NCBI RefSeq assembly: GCF_014695775.1
Contig: NZ_JACJOX010000027.1
Coordinates: forward strand, 1-64,000
Source: Leptolyngbya sp. FACHB-60
Lineage (GTDB): Bacteria; Cyanobacteriota; Cyanobacteriia; Phormidesmidales; Phormidesmidaceae
Direction: 5' to 3'
Length of the DNA stretch: 64,000 nucleotides
Shown: positions 8,411-16,769 of the stretch, one piece after another
How the letters are laid out: every line of letters starts with the position of its first letter
Numbering within the stretch: the stretch's first letter is position 1
Program-made: the position numbers and the translations under genes
The notes under the pieces: model-generated
Told to the model about the DNA's origin: nothing
Database searches by the model: none
Seen by the model: the letters and a program-made list of their open reading frames with translations, nothing else

Positions 8411-8466
8411 TTAAGCCTGACCGCTAGCCCCTCTCCAAACGGGAGGGAGCCAGCGGTCAGGCTTAA
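8411..8466 (-). terminator. Long hairpin between yggT and lysS
   Basis: Arms 8411-8425 and 8452-8466 pair perfectly over 15 bp (TTAAGCCTGACCGCT on the left). The interior has a second, CCCTC/GAGGG-type stem. It lies 3' of yggT and upstream of lysS on the minus strand and is likely the yggT terminator, although the T-tract is short. Confidence 0.7.
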
Positions 8467-8487
8467 GTTAAATCTGACAATAGCAGC

Positions 8488-8772
8488 CTAGAAGTAGGCG
8501 TAGGACGATGCCGTGGCGGCGGCGATCGCAACCAACCCCTGCCGCAAAAACGACAGCAGCAAAAAGGCCAGAATGGGCGAGAGGTCAATGCCGCCCAGGG
8601 GAGGAATGACTGAGCGAAACAGGTTGAGGTAAGGGTCGGTCAGCTGGCTCAGCACCGAGAAGGGCGGGCTAAACCAATCCACATTGGGAAACCAGCTCAG
8701 AAGAATGCGTACGATCAGCAGGATCGTATAGATCGATAAAAACGTGGTGAGGGTTTGTACCAATATGTCCAT
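8488..8772 (-). CDS. YggT family membrane protein
   Basis: A 94-residue protein with two hydrophobic segments (about 6-26 and 66-88) around the family core ILLSWFPNVDWFSPPFSVLSQ followed by LTDPYLNLFRSVIPPLGGIDLSP. YggT proteins (Ycf19 in plastids and cyanobacteria) are small integral membrane proteins. Homologs are linked to division-site and thylakoid nucleoid organisation. Length is normal. It precedes lysS on the same strand but is separated from it by a hairpin, so it is probably monocistronic. Confidence 0.9.
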   Translation of the reverse strand: MDILVQTLTTFLSIYTILLIVRILLSWFPNVDWFSPPFSVLSQLTDPYLNLFRSVIPPLGGIDLSPILAFLLLSFLRQGLVAIAAATASSYAYF

Positions 8773-8880
8773 TTGAGAACCTCGGCAGTAATCGTTATCA
8801 ACAATACACGGAGCGTCTAAGTCTGTCAGTTAGTGTAACGGTTTGCTTCGTCTAGCACGAGACGAAGCCGGTAGATTTGC

Positions 8881-9207
8881 TTAAGAGTCTATGCGGGAGG
8901 AGCTTTCCCAAGGGTGCTCAGAGTGGCCGTTGATGCCGCCGAGCTGCTGCCGCACGTCATCGATCGCATCGTTGAGCTGAGCAATTTTGTCTTCTAAGCC
9001 GAGGCGGGCGGCTTCAATGCTCTCCTCGTCTGGATCGTCAAATTCGCCAAAGGCCAGGCTGCCGCTGGTTTTGGGTAACGCAGACTTAACTTTGCCCCCC
9101 GACTGCTGAATGCGCGTGGCCGCCAGCGCACCCACCACGCCGCCCAGAGCGCCACCCACCAGGGTGCCGAGCAAAAATCCACCGACGAAATTGTCTTGCT
9201 GACTCAT
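8881..9207 (-). CDS. Conserved small protein with glycine-zipper membrane segment
   Basis: The 108-residue product starts MSQQDNFVGGFLLGTLVGGALGGVVGALAA, a glycine-zipper hydrophobic segment like that of YtxH-type proteins. A linker with GEFDDPDEESIEAARLGLE follows, then a short amphipathic helix (KIAQLNDAIDDVRQQL). The N-terminal segment should insert in or lie on a membrane, with a soluble coiled tail. I recognise the general type but no defined function. Neighbours are yggT downstream and upp upstream, all on the minus strand but with gaps over 100 bp. Confidence 0.72.
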   Translation of the reverse strand: MSQQDNFVGGFLLGTLVGGALGGVVGALAATRIQQSGGKVKSALPKTSGSLAFGEFDDPDEESIEAARLGLEDKIAQLNDAIDDVRQQLGGINGHSEHPWESSSRIDS

Positions 9208-9364
9208 AGGTCGTTAATCCATCTCACCCAAAGAACCTAAACCCAAACAACCGAAGCCTACAATACTCTAATTGTGACAAAGCAACCGGCCAACTGCACA
9301 GTACAAAGCCAGCGATCGCCCCCAATCCCGCTTTCATTCTGACGGATTTTAGGCGGCAATTGGG

Positions 9365-10018
9365 CTAGGTGCCAAAGGTGCGATCGCCCGCATCTCCCAG
9401 CCCCGGCACAATAAACCCGTGCTCGTTCACTTCTTCGTCAATCATGGCGGTGTAGATAGTCACCGCAGGGTAGGCCGCCGCCAGTTTTTGCAGGGCCGGA
9501 GGTGCCGCCACAATTGAAATGATTCGCACCACCGCTGGGTCAATGCCCCGCTGAGTCAGCTCATCCATCATCGCCATGATGGTGCCGCCCGTAGCCAGCA
9601 TCGGCTCGCTGATAATCACCCGCGTGGTGGGGTCGAGCTGAGCCGGCAACTTGTTGAGGTAGCAGCTAGCCTCTAGGGTTTCTTCGTTGCGCACAAAGCC
9701 CACGTGGTAAACCGAGGCCAGGGGCAAGAGCGCCTGAATGCCGGGCATCAGCGCCAGCCCCGCCCGCAAAATCGGCACGATCATCGTCGGCACCGCAGGA
9801 TTAATAAAGGTAGCCGGGGCCGGGCCGAGGGGCGTATTCACCGTCGTATCCATCGTTGGAATCCAATCGCGGATGGCCTCGTAGGTGAGCCAGCGGCCCA
9901 GTTCTTCCATCGCCGAGCGAAACAGCGGCCCCGGCGTATCAGCATCGCGGGCTACCCCCAACCAGTGCTTAACCAAAGGATGCGGCGGAACATAAATACG
10001 CAGTTGAAAGGATGACAT
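9365..10018 (-). CDS. upp: Uracil phosphoribosyltransferase
   Basis: UPRT makes UMP from uracil and PRPP for pyrimidine salvage. The 217-residue protein has the PRPP-binding loop SEPMLATGGTIMAMM, the MIVPILRAGLALMPG segment and the C-terminal uracil-site region VPGLGDAGDRTFGT. ATG 10018 (MSSFQLRIYVPPHPLVKHWL) fits the family start. An in-frame upstream start would add nine unconserved residues. It is divergent from the DUF1232 gene, with a pyrimidine-rich spacer between them. Confidence 0.94.
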   Translation of the reverse strand: MSSFQLRIYVPPHPLVKHWLGVARDADTPGPLFRSAMEELGRWLTYEAIRDWIPTMDTTVNTPLGPAPATFINPAVPTMIVPILRAGLALMPGIQALLPLASVYHVGFVRNEETLEASCYLNKLPAQLDPTTRVIISEPMLATGGTIMAMMDELTQRGIDPAVVRIISIVAAPPALQKLAAAYPAVTIYTAMIDEEVNEHGFIVPGLGDAGDRTFGT

Positions 10019-10189
10019 AGCCCAGCTACCACCAAAATCTGCCACATCATACCCCGGAGTCCCCCAGAGACGCGATTCCTCGCCAACCTGAACCCGAGGC
10101 CGCCTAAACCATCACTCCCTACCCCTCACCCCCTACCCATCCGCTCCCCACCCCCACATCTACGGCTCTCCTCCTACGGTCTATTCGGT

Positions 10190-10208
10190 GTAAAAACCCC
10201 GTTTTTAC
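10190..10208. promoter_or_regulatory. Perfect inverted repeat upstream of the DUF1232 gene
   Basis: GTAAAAAC and GTTTTTAC (10190-10197 and 10201-10208) face each other across CCC. The site lies about 70 bp before the start codon in the upp/DUF1232 divergent interval, where an operator would be expected. No regulator can be named. Confidence 0.4.
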
Positions 10209-10278
10209 AAGGGTAAGCCACACCTGTACTCACCCTTTGTTTTTGTCAAGATAGTGATGTCAGCTAAAGGAGATAGCA

Positions 10279-10593
10279 ATGGCAAAGCAACTTTTTGGTA
10301 AGCCCTTTATGAACTGGTACCGTCAGTTGTTACGCAACTCCAAATATCGTTGGGTTGTGCTGTTTGGCACCCTGGTTTATCTGGTGAGCCCCATTGATAT
10401 TGCTCCTGATGTTTTCCCAGTTTTAGGCTGGCTTGATGACGGCCTCATCGCCACGATAGCCGTTACCGAAATCACCCAAATCCTGCTCGATCGCAGGCGC
10501 AATCTGCGCCAGGTCGATGAGACCATCGCAATGACAGAATCCATAGACACCAGTGAAACAGTCATTGATGTAGATGCTGTTGCTGTTCGCTAA
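10279..10593 (+). CDS. YkvA/DUF1232 family membrane protein
   Basis: A 104-residue protein with the DUF1232 hallmark: a hydrophobic stretch VLFGTLVYLVSPIDIAPDVFPVLGWLDD (about 27-54), where SPIDxxPD and GxxDD are the conserved parts. A second helix with TIAVTEITQILL and an acidic variable tail follow. The family is small, membrane-associated and functionally undefined. AAAGGAG lies about 6 nt before ATG 10279, a clear ribosome-binding site. It precedes another conserved unknown by about 100 bp on the same strand. Confidence 0.88.
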   Translation: MAKQLFGKPFMNWYRQLLRNSKYRWVVLFGTLVYLVSPIDIAPDVFPVLGWLDDGLIATIAVTEITQILLDRRRNLRQVDETIAMTESIDTSETVIDVDAVAVR

Positions 10594-10701
10594 ACCCGTT
10601 TTAGGTTCAGTGTTGAAGCGCTGCCGGTGAGAAAACACCGCCGCCAAGCTGAACTCCATTCAACAGTCTTTCAACCCCATTTTCAATTAGGAGCAATCCC
10701 C

Positions 10702-11307
10702 ATGACCAACCCCGTACAAGACCGCGTTAAGACCGAGTGGGAAAAAGCCCAAAAAGAAGGTGGTCAGCGCGCCAGCCGCATCCGTGAAATCGTCAAAGCT
10801 GCCGCTGCCGAAGCCCTGGCCGAACTCAGAGAAGGCTCCAGCGAAATCGAAACCCAGGGCCGCAAAACCCTGGCAGAAATGATTGAGCAACTCCGGGCCA
10901 ACGAAGCGGCCGACGCGGTAGCGGCCGAAGCAGTTGCCGATGCGGTGGTCGAGGCCGTTCAAGCTGAAGCGATTAACGCTGAGGCTACCGAAACCGGCGG
11001 CCCTGCCCCTACCTGGGCGCAAATCTTTGCTGACCTGCGCTATCTGGCCGACGATCGAAAAGTCGGCTGGGCTCAGCAGCTTCTGTCTGGCCTACAGACC
11101 CAGATCGATCGCTTCGATGCCAAAATGGCCACGGAATATAGCGATCGCTATGACTCTGTGCGACCCCTAGTACGCGGCTTTCGCTCCTTAGTAGCGCTGG
11201 CCTACAGCAAACTGGGCCAGCCGGCTGCGCCCACTACGCCCACTCCCGTTCGCATCGTTGTGCTGGATGATGTCGAAACCTCAGCGAATGACTCGACGAA
11301 CGTCTAG
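10702..11307 (+). CDS. Conserved cyanobacterial helical protein, function unknown
   Basis: The 201-residue product starts MTNPVQDRVKTEWEKAQKEGGQRASRI. It is almost wholly helical, alanine- and glutamate-rich in the first half (EIVKAAAAEALAELREGSSEIE), with a second helical part QQLLSGLQTQIDRFDAKMATEYSDRYDSV. Proteins with this opening recur in cyanobacteria, but I know no assigned function. TAGGAG just before ATG 10702 decides the start over a longer upstream frame. It ends before a rho-independent terminator and may share a transcript with the DUF1232 gene. Confidence 0.75.
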   Translation: MTNPVQDRVKTEWEKAQKEGGQRASRIREIVKAAAAEALAELREGSSEIETQGRKTLAEMIEQLRANEAADAVAAEAVADAVVEAVQAEAINAEATETGGPAPTWAQIFADLRYLADDRKVGWAQQLLSGLQTQIDRFDAKMATEYSDRYDSVRPLVRGFRSLVALAYSKLGQPAAPTTPTPVRIVVLDDVETSANDSTNV

Positions 11308-11345
11308 TTTGGGTTGATTGTGTGTTGGAACTCTAGGTAAAACTC

Positions 11346-11385
11346 AAAGCGCCCCCTTACGTAACATCGTCGGGGCGCTTTTTTT
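11346..11385 (+). terminator. Rho-independent terminator
   Basis: AAAGCGCCCC (11346-11355) pairs with GGGGCGCTTT (11372-11381), followed by a run of T to 11385. It ends the transcript of the helical conserved protein. Confidence 0.9.
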
Positions 11386-11591
11386 ATCGAGAATGCGGTT
11401 CTGATACTAGGGGCACTAAAAACGGTAACAAAGTAAGGCGGTTACGTTGCGCTGTGCAAACCTGTGCAACGTTTCCTGGCGTTGCGTGCCCCAGCGGCTG
11501 GCTGGCTTGATAGAACAGTGAAACCCATGGGTTTGGTGACTAGATCTAGGCCAACCCAATGGCGGTACTCCTCTTTGGCGAGTGTTTACCT

Positions 11592-12500
11592 ATGGTTAGC
11601 TCTCCTCTCGCCCAGCCTTTTCAACGAGCCCAGTCGGGGAGTAGCCTGTCTGCCGCTGACCCGCAACTGGCTCTGGCCGTGGCCGACGATGGTTTTTTGC
11701 GATCGCTGCTCACCGAGAGTTTGCCTGCGATCGCCCACCCCCACGAAATTGGCGCTGTCACCGTTGAAGTTGGCGTTCCCCTGACCAGTAGCCAAGGCCG
11801 CATAGATGCTGTGCTCACCTTCGAACACATCAACTGCGTGCTGGCCGGCTCCTACCCCGATGCGCCACCGCTGCCAGATGTTCACAACCATCGAGAATAC
11901 CAGGCGATCACCCCCTGCCACTCTGACCTCGCCACCCTGGCGCAAAATGTTTCTCTGACTGAGGCGGAGGCACTGCTGGCGCGATCGGGTTTTGACGCCG
12001 ACGAGGTGCAGCACATTCTCAACTTGCCCTCTCAGGGGTGGCACAAGTCGTGGTGGTACAGCCTCGCCCCGGATGGGTTTCTCACCGTGCCCTTTCAGCG
12101 CCACATTCGCAGCCGCTGCTACGCCGACGGCACCGTCACCCTGCAATTTAAAGACCACTATGCTCAGCAGCGCCCCGAGGGCTTTCGCAGCCAGTCCCAA
12201 AAGCTACCGGTGGTGGTGCATTTGCCCCAGGCCAGCTTTTGCGACAACCTGGCCACCATCAACCTCAGCCGCCAGTCACTCGCAACTCCCCAGGCGATTC
12301 TGATTGCCGACGACCTATCGGAGCTCGAAGTTGAGGGCTATATTCGCCAAAACGTGAGCCTCTACCGCCAGCGGAGTTTGGAATATCTGCTCAACGCCAA
12401 CTGTCGTTCCTGTGGCCAGGCCAAGTGCCCGCTTCAGGGGGTAGATTCGTCGCCCGTGTTGGCCTGTAGGTCATTCCGCCCCGTAGACGCAGGAATGTAA
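11592..12500 (+). CDS. Conserved protein with C-terminal cysteine cluster, function unknown
   Basis: From ATG 11592 (MVSSPLAQPFQ) the product is 302 residues and shows no domain I recognise. The most telling part is the C-terminus, where NCRSCGQAKCPLQG continues to PVLACRSF, a CX2CX4CX12C set that could hold a metal or Fe-S cluster. A tract rich in Trp, Tyr and His (GWHKSWWYSLAPDGFLTVPF) lies mid-protein. An in-frame ATG at 11559 would add 11 residues. Its 3' end overlaps the convergent gene by 67 bp. It is isolated on both sides, so context gives no function. Confidence 0.7.
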   Translation: MVSSPLAQPFQRAQSGSSLSAADPQLALAVADDGFLRSLLTESLPAIAHPHEIGAVTVEVGVPLTSSQGRIDAVLTFEHINCVLAGSYPDAPPLPDVHNHREYQAITPCHSDLATLAQNVSLTEAEALLARSGFDADEVQHILNLPSQGWHKSWWYSLAPDGFLTVPFQRHIRSRCYADGTVTLQFKDHYAQQRPEGFRSQSQKLPVVVHLPQASFCDNLATINLSRQSLATPQAILIADDLSELEVEGYIRQNVSLYRQRSLEYLLNANCRSCGQAKCPLQGVDSSPVLACRSFRPVDAGM

Positions 12501-12781
12501 ATTTGCCCTGGAGGATGCAATATCACAGGCATCTTGCTAGAGGTAGCGTGACGTTGGATCTGTCCCCAGCTTAGGGTTGCGGCCCCGCCTGCTAGCAGCA
12601 GGCCAAACAATGCCAAAGAGACTTTGTCTTCTGTCGCCCCCATAAGACCATCGACAGCGCCTACGGTGAGCGCTGTAGCTAGCCACGGTTGTTTTCTAAA
12701 AAGCGCCTTAATGGGTCGGTCTCCTAGATCTAGCAGGTTTAATGACGGTGAGGTGGCCTCTGGAGATCCCCCTGCCCCCAA
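12434..12781 (-). CDS. Possible small membrane protein, convergent and overlapping
   Basis: The 115-residue product has a hydrophobic core, WLATALTVGAVDGLMG and VSLALFGLLLAGGAATLSW, which reads as two membrane helices separated by the short acidic turn ATEDK. The polar C-terminal part lies in the region overlapping the upstream convergent gene (12434-12500). The coherent helices argue for a real gene, while the overlap and weak start context argue against certainty. I do not recognise the family. Confidence 0.5.
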   Translation of the reverse strand: MGAGGSPEATSPSLNLLDLGDRPIKALFRKQPWLATALTVGAVDGLMGATEDKVSLALFGLLLAGGAATLSWGQIQRHATSSKMPVILHPPGQIYIPASTGRNDLQANTGDESTP

Positions 12782-12875
12782 AAAAGGGTACCGGGTGAAA
12801 CTTTATACGACAAAGACCTGGGGAAATCTGTCTCAGATATAAACTAGCGTTCCCAAAGATAGGGAAATAGCCGAC

Positions 12876-13046
12876 CTAGCGCAGGCCAAGCCAGGTGACG
12901 ATCGCCTGCCCAGTGGCCATCTCAAACAGCACCAGCCCCACAAACCCAAGCATGGCAGCACGTCCATTCAGCCGCTCGGCATAGTCGTTAAAGCCCGCCT
13001 TAGAGCGCTCGATGGTGGGGGTAACGGTGGGGTCGAGGTTGGCCAT
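12876..13046 (-). CDS. hli: High-light-inducible protein (Hli/SCP)
   Basis: A 56-residue one-helix protein, MANLDPTVTPTIERSKAGFN at the start, with the Lhc-type chlorophyll-binding helix ERLNGRAAMLGFVGLVLFEM (about 24-43) and a short hydrophobic end. The ExxNGRxAMLGF motif is diagnostic of the Hli/small CAB-like family, which binds chlorophyll and carotenoid and protects photosystem II assembly intermediates during high light. ATG 13046 and TAG 12876 are clear. It stands alone, divergent from polA. Confidence 0.94.
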   Translation of the reverse strand: MANLDPTVTPTIERSKAGFNDYAERLNGRAAMLGFVGLVLFEMATGQAIVTWLGLR

Positions 13047-13256
13047 GGGTTTAGGGTGGGTCGATTGCTTTCCTAGCCTACCCTATGGGTTGATCGTTGT
13101 GGTAATGGGGTGTGACGGTGCAGCAGTAGTGGTTCGGGCCCTTACCCAGGCATAGTCAACCGCATTGGGTTAGTAGACCTCGCTCCTGCCAACACCCCAA
13201 TTCCTGACCGCCGCGCCCCTTACAATAGAAACTCAAATCCTCGACCCCAAGAAACC

Positions 13257-16220
13257 GTGGCAGCAACCTCCTCCCAGGCCAAAAAGCCCACTCTAATGCT
13301 GGTAGACGGCCATTCCTTGGCCTTTCGCTCTTACTTCGCCTTTGCGAAAAATGCCGACGGCGGGTTGCGCACCTCCACCGGCATTCCCACCAGCGTGTGC
13401 TACGGCTTCTTAAAGTCGCTGCTCGACATGATGGAAGTGGAAAAGCCTGAGTATGCCGCCGTCGCCTTTGACCTCGACCAGCCTACCTTTCGCCACACCG
13501 CCGACAGCACCTACAAAGATGGTCGCCCTGAAGCCCCTGAGGGCTTTGGTGAAGACGTGCGGAATCTCAAAGAACTGCTCACTGACTTTGGCCTCAACAT
13601 TTACGTCGCCCCCGGCTTTGAGGCCGACGACGTGATTGGCACCCTGGCGACCAAGGCTCTGGGGGAGGGGTTTTGCGTCAAAATTCTCAGCGGAGACCAG
13701 GATCTGTTTCAGCTGATTGACCCCGACGAGTGCATTACCGTATTGCACCTGGGCAACGCCTTTGCCAAGGGGCCGAAGACGGGCATGGCGCAGGAGTTCA
13801 AGATTGAGGATGTTAAGGCAAAGCTGGATATTTTTCCCCATCAGGTGGTGGATTACAAAGCGCTGTGTGGCGATTCGTCAGACAACATCCCTGGCGTTAA
13901 GGGCATTGGGGCCAAGACTGCCGCTAAGCTGCTAGCCGAGTATGGCGACCTTGATGCCATCTACGCTGACATTGACAACGTTAAAGGGGCGACCCAAAAG
14001 AAGCTAATCGAGGGCAAAGAGTCGGCTTACCATTCGCGTTATATGGCGAAGATCGTTACCGATGTAGATTTGCCTATCGACCTAGCCACCTGCAAGCTGG
14101 ATGGCTTTGACCCCGATGTGGTAATTCCGGCGCTCAAAAAGCTGGAGTTTCAAAATTTTGTCAACCGGCTGGGCAAGCTGCAAATTGCCTTTGGGGGCGC
14201 AGCGGCAGAAGAAACAGCGGCAAAAGCCAGCCAGGCGCTGAGTGAGGGTTCTAGCACTAGCAGCAAAGAACCCAGTCGCTCCAGCCGCTTTCAGGATACT
14301 GGCGGCGCGGATGTGGCCTTCTTTACGGCGGAGGAGACCGACAGTGCCCAGGGAGTGGATGAGGTGGCGATCGCCCCTCAGATCATCACCACCGAGGCCC
14401 AGCTCTACGAGCTGCTAGATATTCTTTCTGCCCAAAAAGACCCTCAAACCCCTGTTTCCTGGGACACCGAGACAACATCGCTGGAGCCAAGGGATGCTGC
14501 GCTGGTGGGCATCGGCTGCTGCTGGGGCACCGGGCGCGATGAGATGGCTTACATTCCTGTGGGCCACAGCGAGGGGGAAACCTTGCCATTGGAAACGGTA
14601 CTAGAGGCGCTGCGCCCAGTGCTTGAAAGCGATGAGTTTCCCAAGGCGCTGCAAAATGCCAAGTACGATCGCCTCGTCCTTCGCCACCAGGGAATTCAGC
14701 TGGCGGGGGTAGTGTTTGACACCATGCTGGCCAGCTACGTGCTCAACCCTGAGACCAGCCACAACCTGACGGATCTGAGCCTGCGCTACCTCAACCTATC
14801 TGCCCAGAGCTATGAGGATTTGGTGCCCAAGGGCAAGACCATTGCCGATATGGCGATCGCCGATGTGGCCAACTACTGCGGCGCCGACGTTCACACCACC
14901 TATTTGCTGGTACCCAAGCTCCAGGCTGAGTTAGATGAAGTTCCCGATCTCAAAACCCTGTTTGCCGAGGTTGAGCTTCCCCTAGAGCCGGTGCTGGCGG
15001 AGATGGAATGTACGGGCATTCGCGTTGACCCCGACTATCTGGCCACTTTCTCAAAGCAGCTCGAAACTGACCTGGCCCGTTTAGAAAAATCCGCCTACGA
15101 AGCTGCTGGGGAAACCTTTAACATGGGGTCTCCTAAACAGCTAAGCACGCTGTTTTTTGAGAAGCTAAAGCTCGATAAGCGCAAGTCGCGCAAAAACAAG
15201 TCGGGCGGCTACTCCACTGATGCGCCAACTCTGGAGAAACTCCAGGGCGACCATGCCGTGGTGGATTTGGTGGTGGAGCACCGCACCCTCTCCAAGCTGA
15301 AATCCACCTATGTGGATGCCCTGCCCACCCTGATTCGTCCCGAAACCCACCGGGTGCACACTGACTTTAACCAAGCGGTGACGGCTACTGGGCGGCTGTC
15401 ATCGTCGAACCCCAACCTGCAAAACATCCCCATTCGCACCGCCTTTAGCCGCAAGATTCGGGCAGCGTTCATTCCTGAAAACGGCTGGCAACTGGTGGCG
15501 GCAGACTACTCGCAGATTGAGCTGCGCATTTTGGCTCACCTCAGCGGTGAACCCGTGCTGGTGGAGGCTTACAAAAACAACGACGACGTACACGGCCTCA
15601 CTGCCAGGCTGCTGTTCGAGAAAGACGACATCACAGCGGAAGAGCGGCGGGCGGGCAAGGTGATCAACTTTGGTGTTATTTATGGCATGGGGGCCTCTCG
15701 CTTCGCCCGTGAGGCTGGGGTCAACCGCGCCGATGCTAAGACCTTTATCGATCGCTATTACGAGCGCTACCCCAAGGTGTTTGAGTACCTGCTACAAATG
15801 CAGAGAGAGGCGATCGCCCACGGCTATGTGCAGACTATCTGCGGGCGGCGGCGGTATTTCAACTTTACGGATGGGAAATTGCGATCGCTGCGCGGCACCG
15901 ATCCCGCCTCTATAGATCTAGATTCCCTGCGCTCTAACGGCTTCGATGCCGGTTCCCTTAGGGCAGCGGCCAACGCCCCTATTCAGGGCAGCAGCGCCGA
16001 CATCATCAAAATTGCCATGATTCACCTGCACGAGCTGCTAAAGGATTATCAGGCCAACCTGCTCCTCCAGGTCCACGACGAACTGGTCTTTGAGGTGCCC
16101 CCCGACGAGTGGGAAGAACTCCAGCCGAAAATTACCGCCGTGATGGAATCTGCCGTGGAGCTAAAGGTGCCCCTCAAGGTTGAAGCCCATGCCGGGTCAA
16201 ACTGGATGGAAGCCAAGTAA
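13257..16220 (+). CDS. polA: DNA polymerase I
   Basis: A full-length 987-residue Pol I for gap repair and Okazaki-fragment processing. Domains in order are the 5'-3' exonuclease (LMLVDGHSLAFRSYFAF; SGDQDLFQL; GVKGIGAKTA), the 3'-5' proofreading exonuclease with D403 and E405 (SWDTETTS) and a closing YCGADVHTTY, and the polymerase with motif A D750 (DYSQIELRILAHLS), motif B RRAGKVINFGVIYGMG and motif C H940-D941-E942. Proofreading residues look intact, unlike in some bacterial Pol I. The start is a GTG at 13257. A variable Ser/Glu-rich linker lies at about residues 318-365. Confidence 0.97.
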   Translation: MAATSSQAKKPTLMLVDGHSLAFRSYFAFAKNADGGLRTSTGIPTSVCYGFLKSLLDMMEVEKPEYAAVAFDLDQPTFRHTADSTYKDGRPEAPEGFGEDVRNLKELLTDFGLNIYVAPGFEADDVIGTLATKALGEGFCVKILSGDQDLFQLIDPDECITVLHLGNAFAKGPKTGMAQEFKIEDVKAKLDIFPHQVVDYKALCGDSSDNIPGVKGIGAKTAAKLLAEYGDLDAIYADIDNVKGATQKKLIEGKESAYHSRYMAKIVTDVDLPIDLATCKLDGFDPDVVIPALKKLEFQNFVNRLGKLQIAFGGAAAEETAAKASQALSEGSSTSSKEPSRSSRFQDTGGADVAFFTAEETDSAQGVDEVAIAPQIITTEAQLYELLDILSAQKDPQTPVSWDTETTSLEPRDAALVGIGCCWGTGRDEMAYIPVGHSEGETLPLETVLEALRPVLESDEFPKALQNAKYDRLVLRHQGIQLAGVVFDTMLASYVLNPETSHNLTDLSLRYLNLSAQSYEDLVPKGKTIADMAIADVANYCGADVHTTYLLVPKLQAELDEVPDLKTLFAEVELPLEPVLAEMECTGIRVDPDYLATFSKQLETDLARLEKSAYEAAGETFNMGSPKQLSTLFFEKLKLDKRKSRKNKSGGYSTDAPTLEKLQGDHAVVDLVVEHRTLSKLKSTYVDALPTLIRPETHRVHTDFNQAVTATGRLSSSNPNLQNIPIRTAFSRKIRAAFIPENGWQLVAADYSQIELRILAHLSGEPVLVEAYKNNDDVHGLTARLLFEKDDITAEERRAGKVINFGVIYGMGASRFAREAGVNRADAKTFIDRYYERYPKVFEYLLQMQREAIAHGYVQTICGRRRYFNFTDGKLRSLRGTDPASIDLDSLRSNGFDAGSLRAAANAPIQGSSADIIKIAMIHLHELLKDYQANLLLQVHDELVFEVPPDEWEELQPKITAVMESAVELKVPLKVEAHAGSNWMEAK

Positions 16221-16259
16221 CAACAGCCCGGCAAACCACTTTTGAGCAAGGACATCCCG

Positions 16260-16649
16260 ATGGATTCGACTCGGTATACCCGTGGGCAAGAGGCGCTGGC
16301 CAGAATTCATGGCCACATTGGCGAAGGTGTGATGAATGCACTGGGTGACATCGCCCCAGATTTTGCGCGATTTATCATTGAGTTTCCCTACGGCGACATT
16401 TATTCCCGCGAGGGGCTGTCGCCCAAGGAGCGACAAATCGCCACGATCGCATCCCTAGTCACCCTTGGCAATGCACCCACTGAGCTGAGGGCCCATATTC
16501 AGGGATCTTTGAATGTGGGCTGCACCCGAGACGAAATCGTTGAAATCATCATGCAAATGGCGGTTTACGCTGGCTTCCCCGCTGCGGTCAATGCACTGTT
16601 AATCGCCAAAGACGTTTTTTCAGAGCTGGACCTAAACCAACAGGTTTAA
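16260..16649 (+). CDS. Carboxymuconolactone decarboxylase family protein
   Basis: The 129-residue all-helical protein has the CMD/AhpD-type core: SPKERQIATIASLVTLGNAP, then ELRAHIQGSLNVGCTRDEIVEIIMQMAVYAGFPAA. Here the conserved histidine (H in RAHIQG) is present, but the CXXC of AhpD peroxidases is not, so this looks like the gamma-carboxymuconolactone-decarboxylase type rather than a thiol peroxidase. AAGGA about 8 nt upstream supports ATG 16260. It lies 39 bp after polA on the same strand. The substrate is unknown. Confidence 0.85.
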   Translation: MDSTRYTRGQEALARIHGHIGEGVMNALGDIAPDFARFIIEFPYGDIYSREGLSPKERQIATIASLVTLGNAPTELRAHIQGSLNVGCTRDEIVEIIMQMAVYAGFPAAVNALLIAKDVFSELDLNQQV

Positions 16650-16769
16650 AGAGTAATTCAGTAATGTAGATGACTGGGTGAGCGTTTAACTGGGCCACGC
16701 CTGCACCCAGTAGCAGCTAATCGCTAAATTTGCCGAGTTTGAGCCAATATTGTCGTTTCAGCTTTGCAA

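Noticed and set aside
11586..12200. Minus-strand open frame of 204 codons opposite the cysteine-cluster protein
   Set aside because: Arginine/glycine-rich composition without domain features. The plus-strand frame has a coherent Cys motif and better start.
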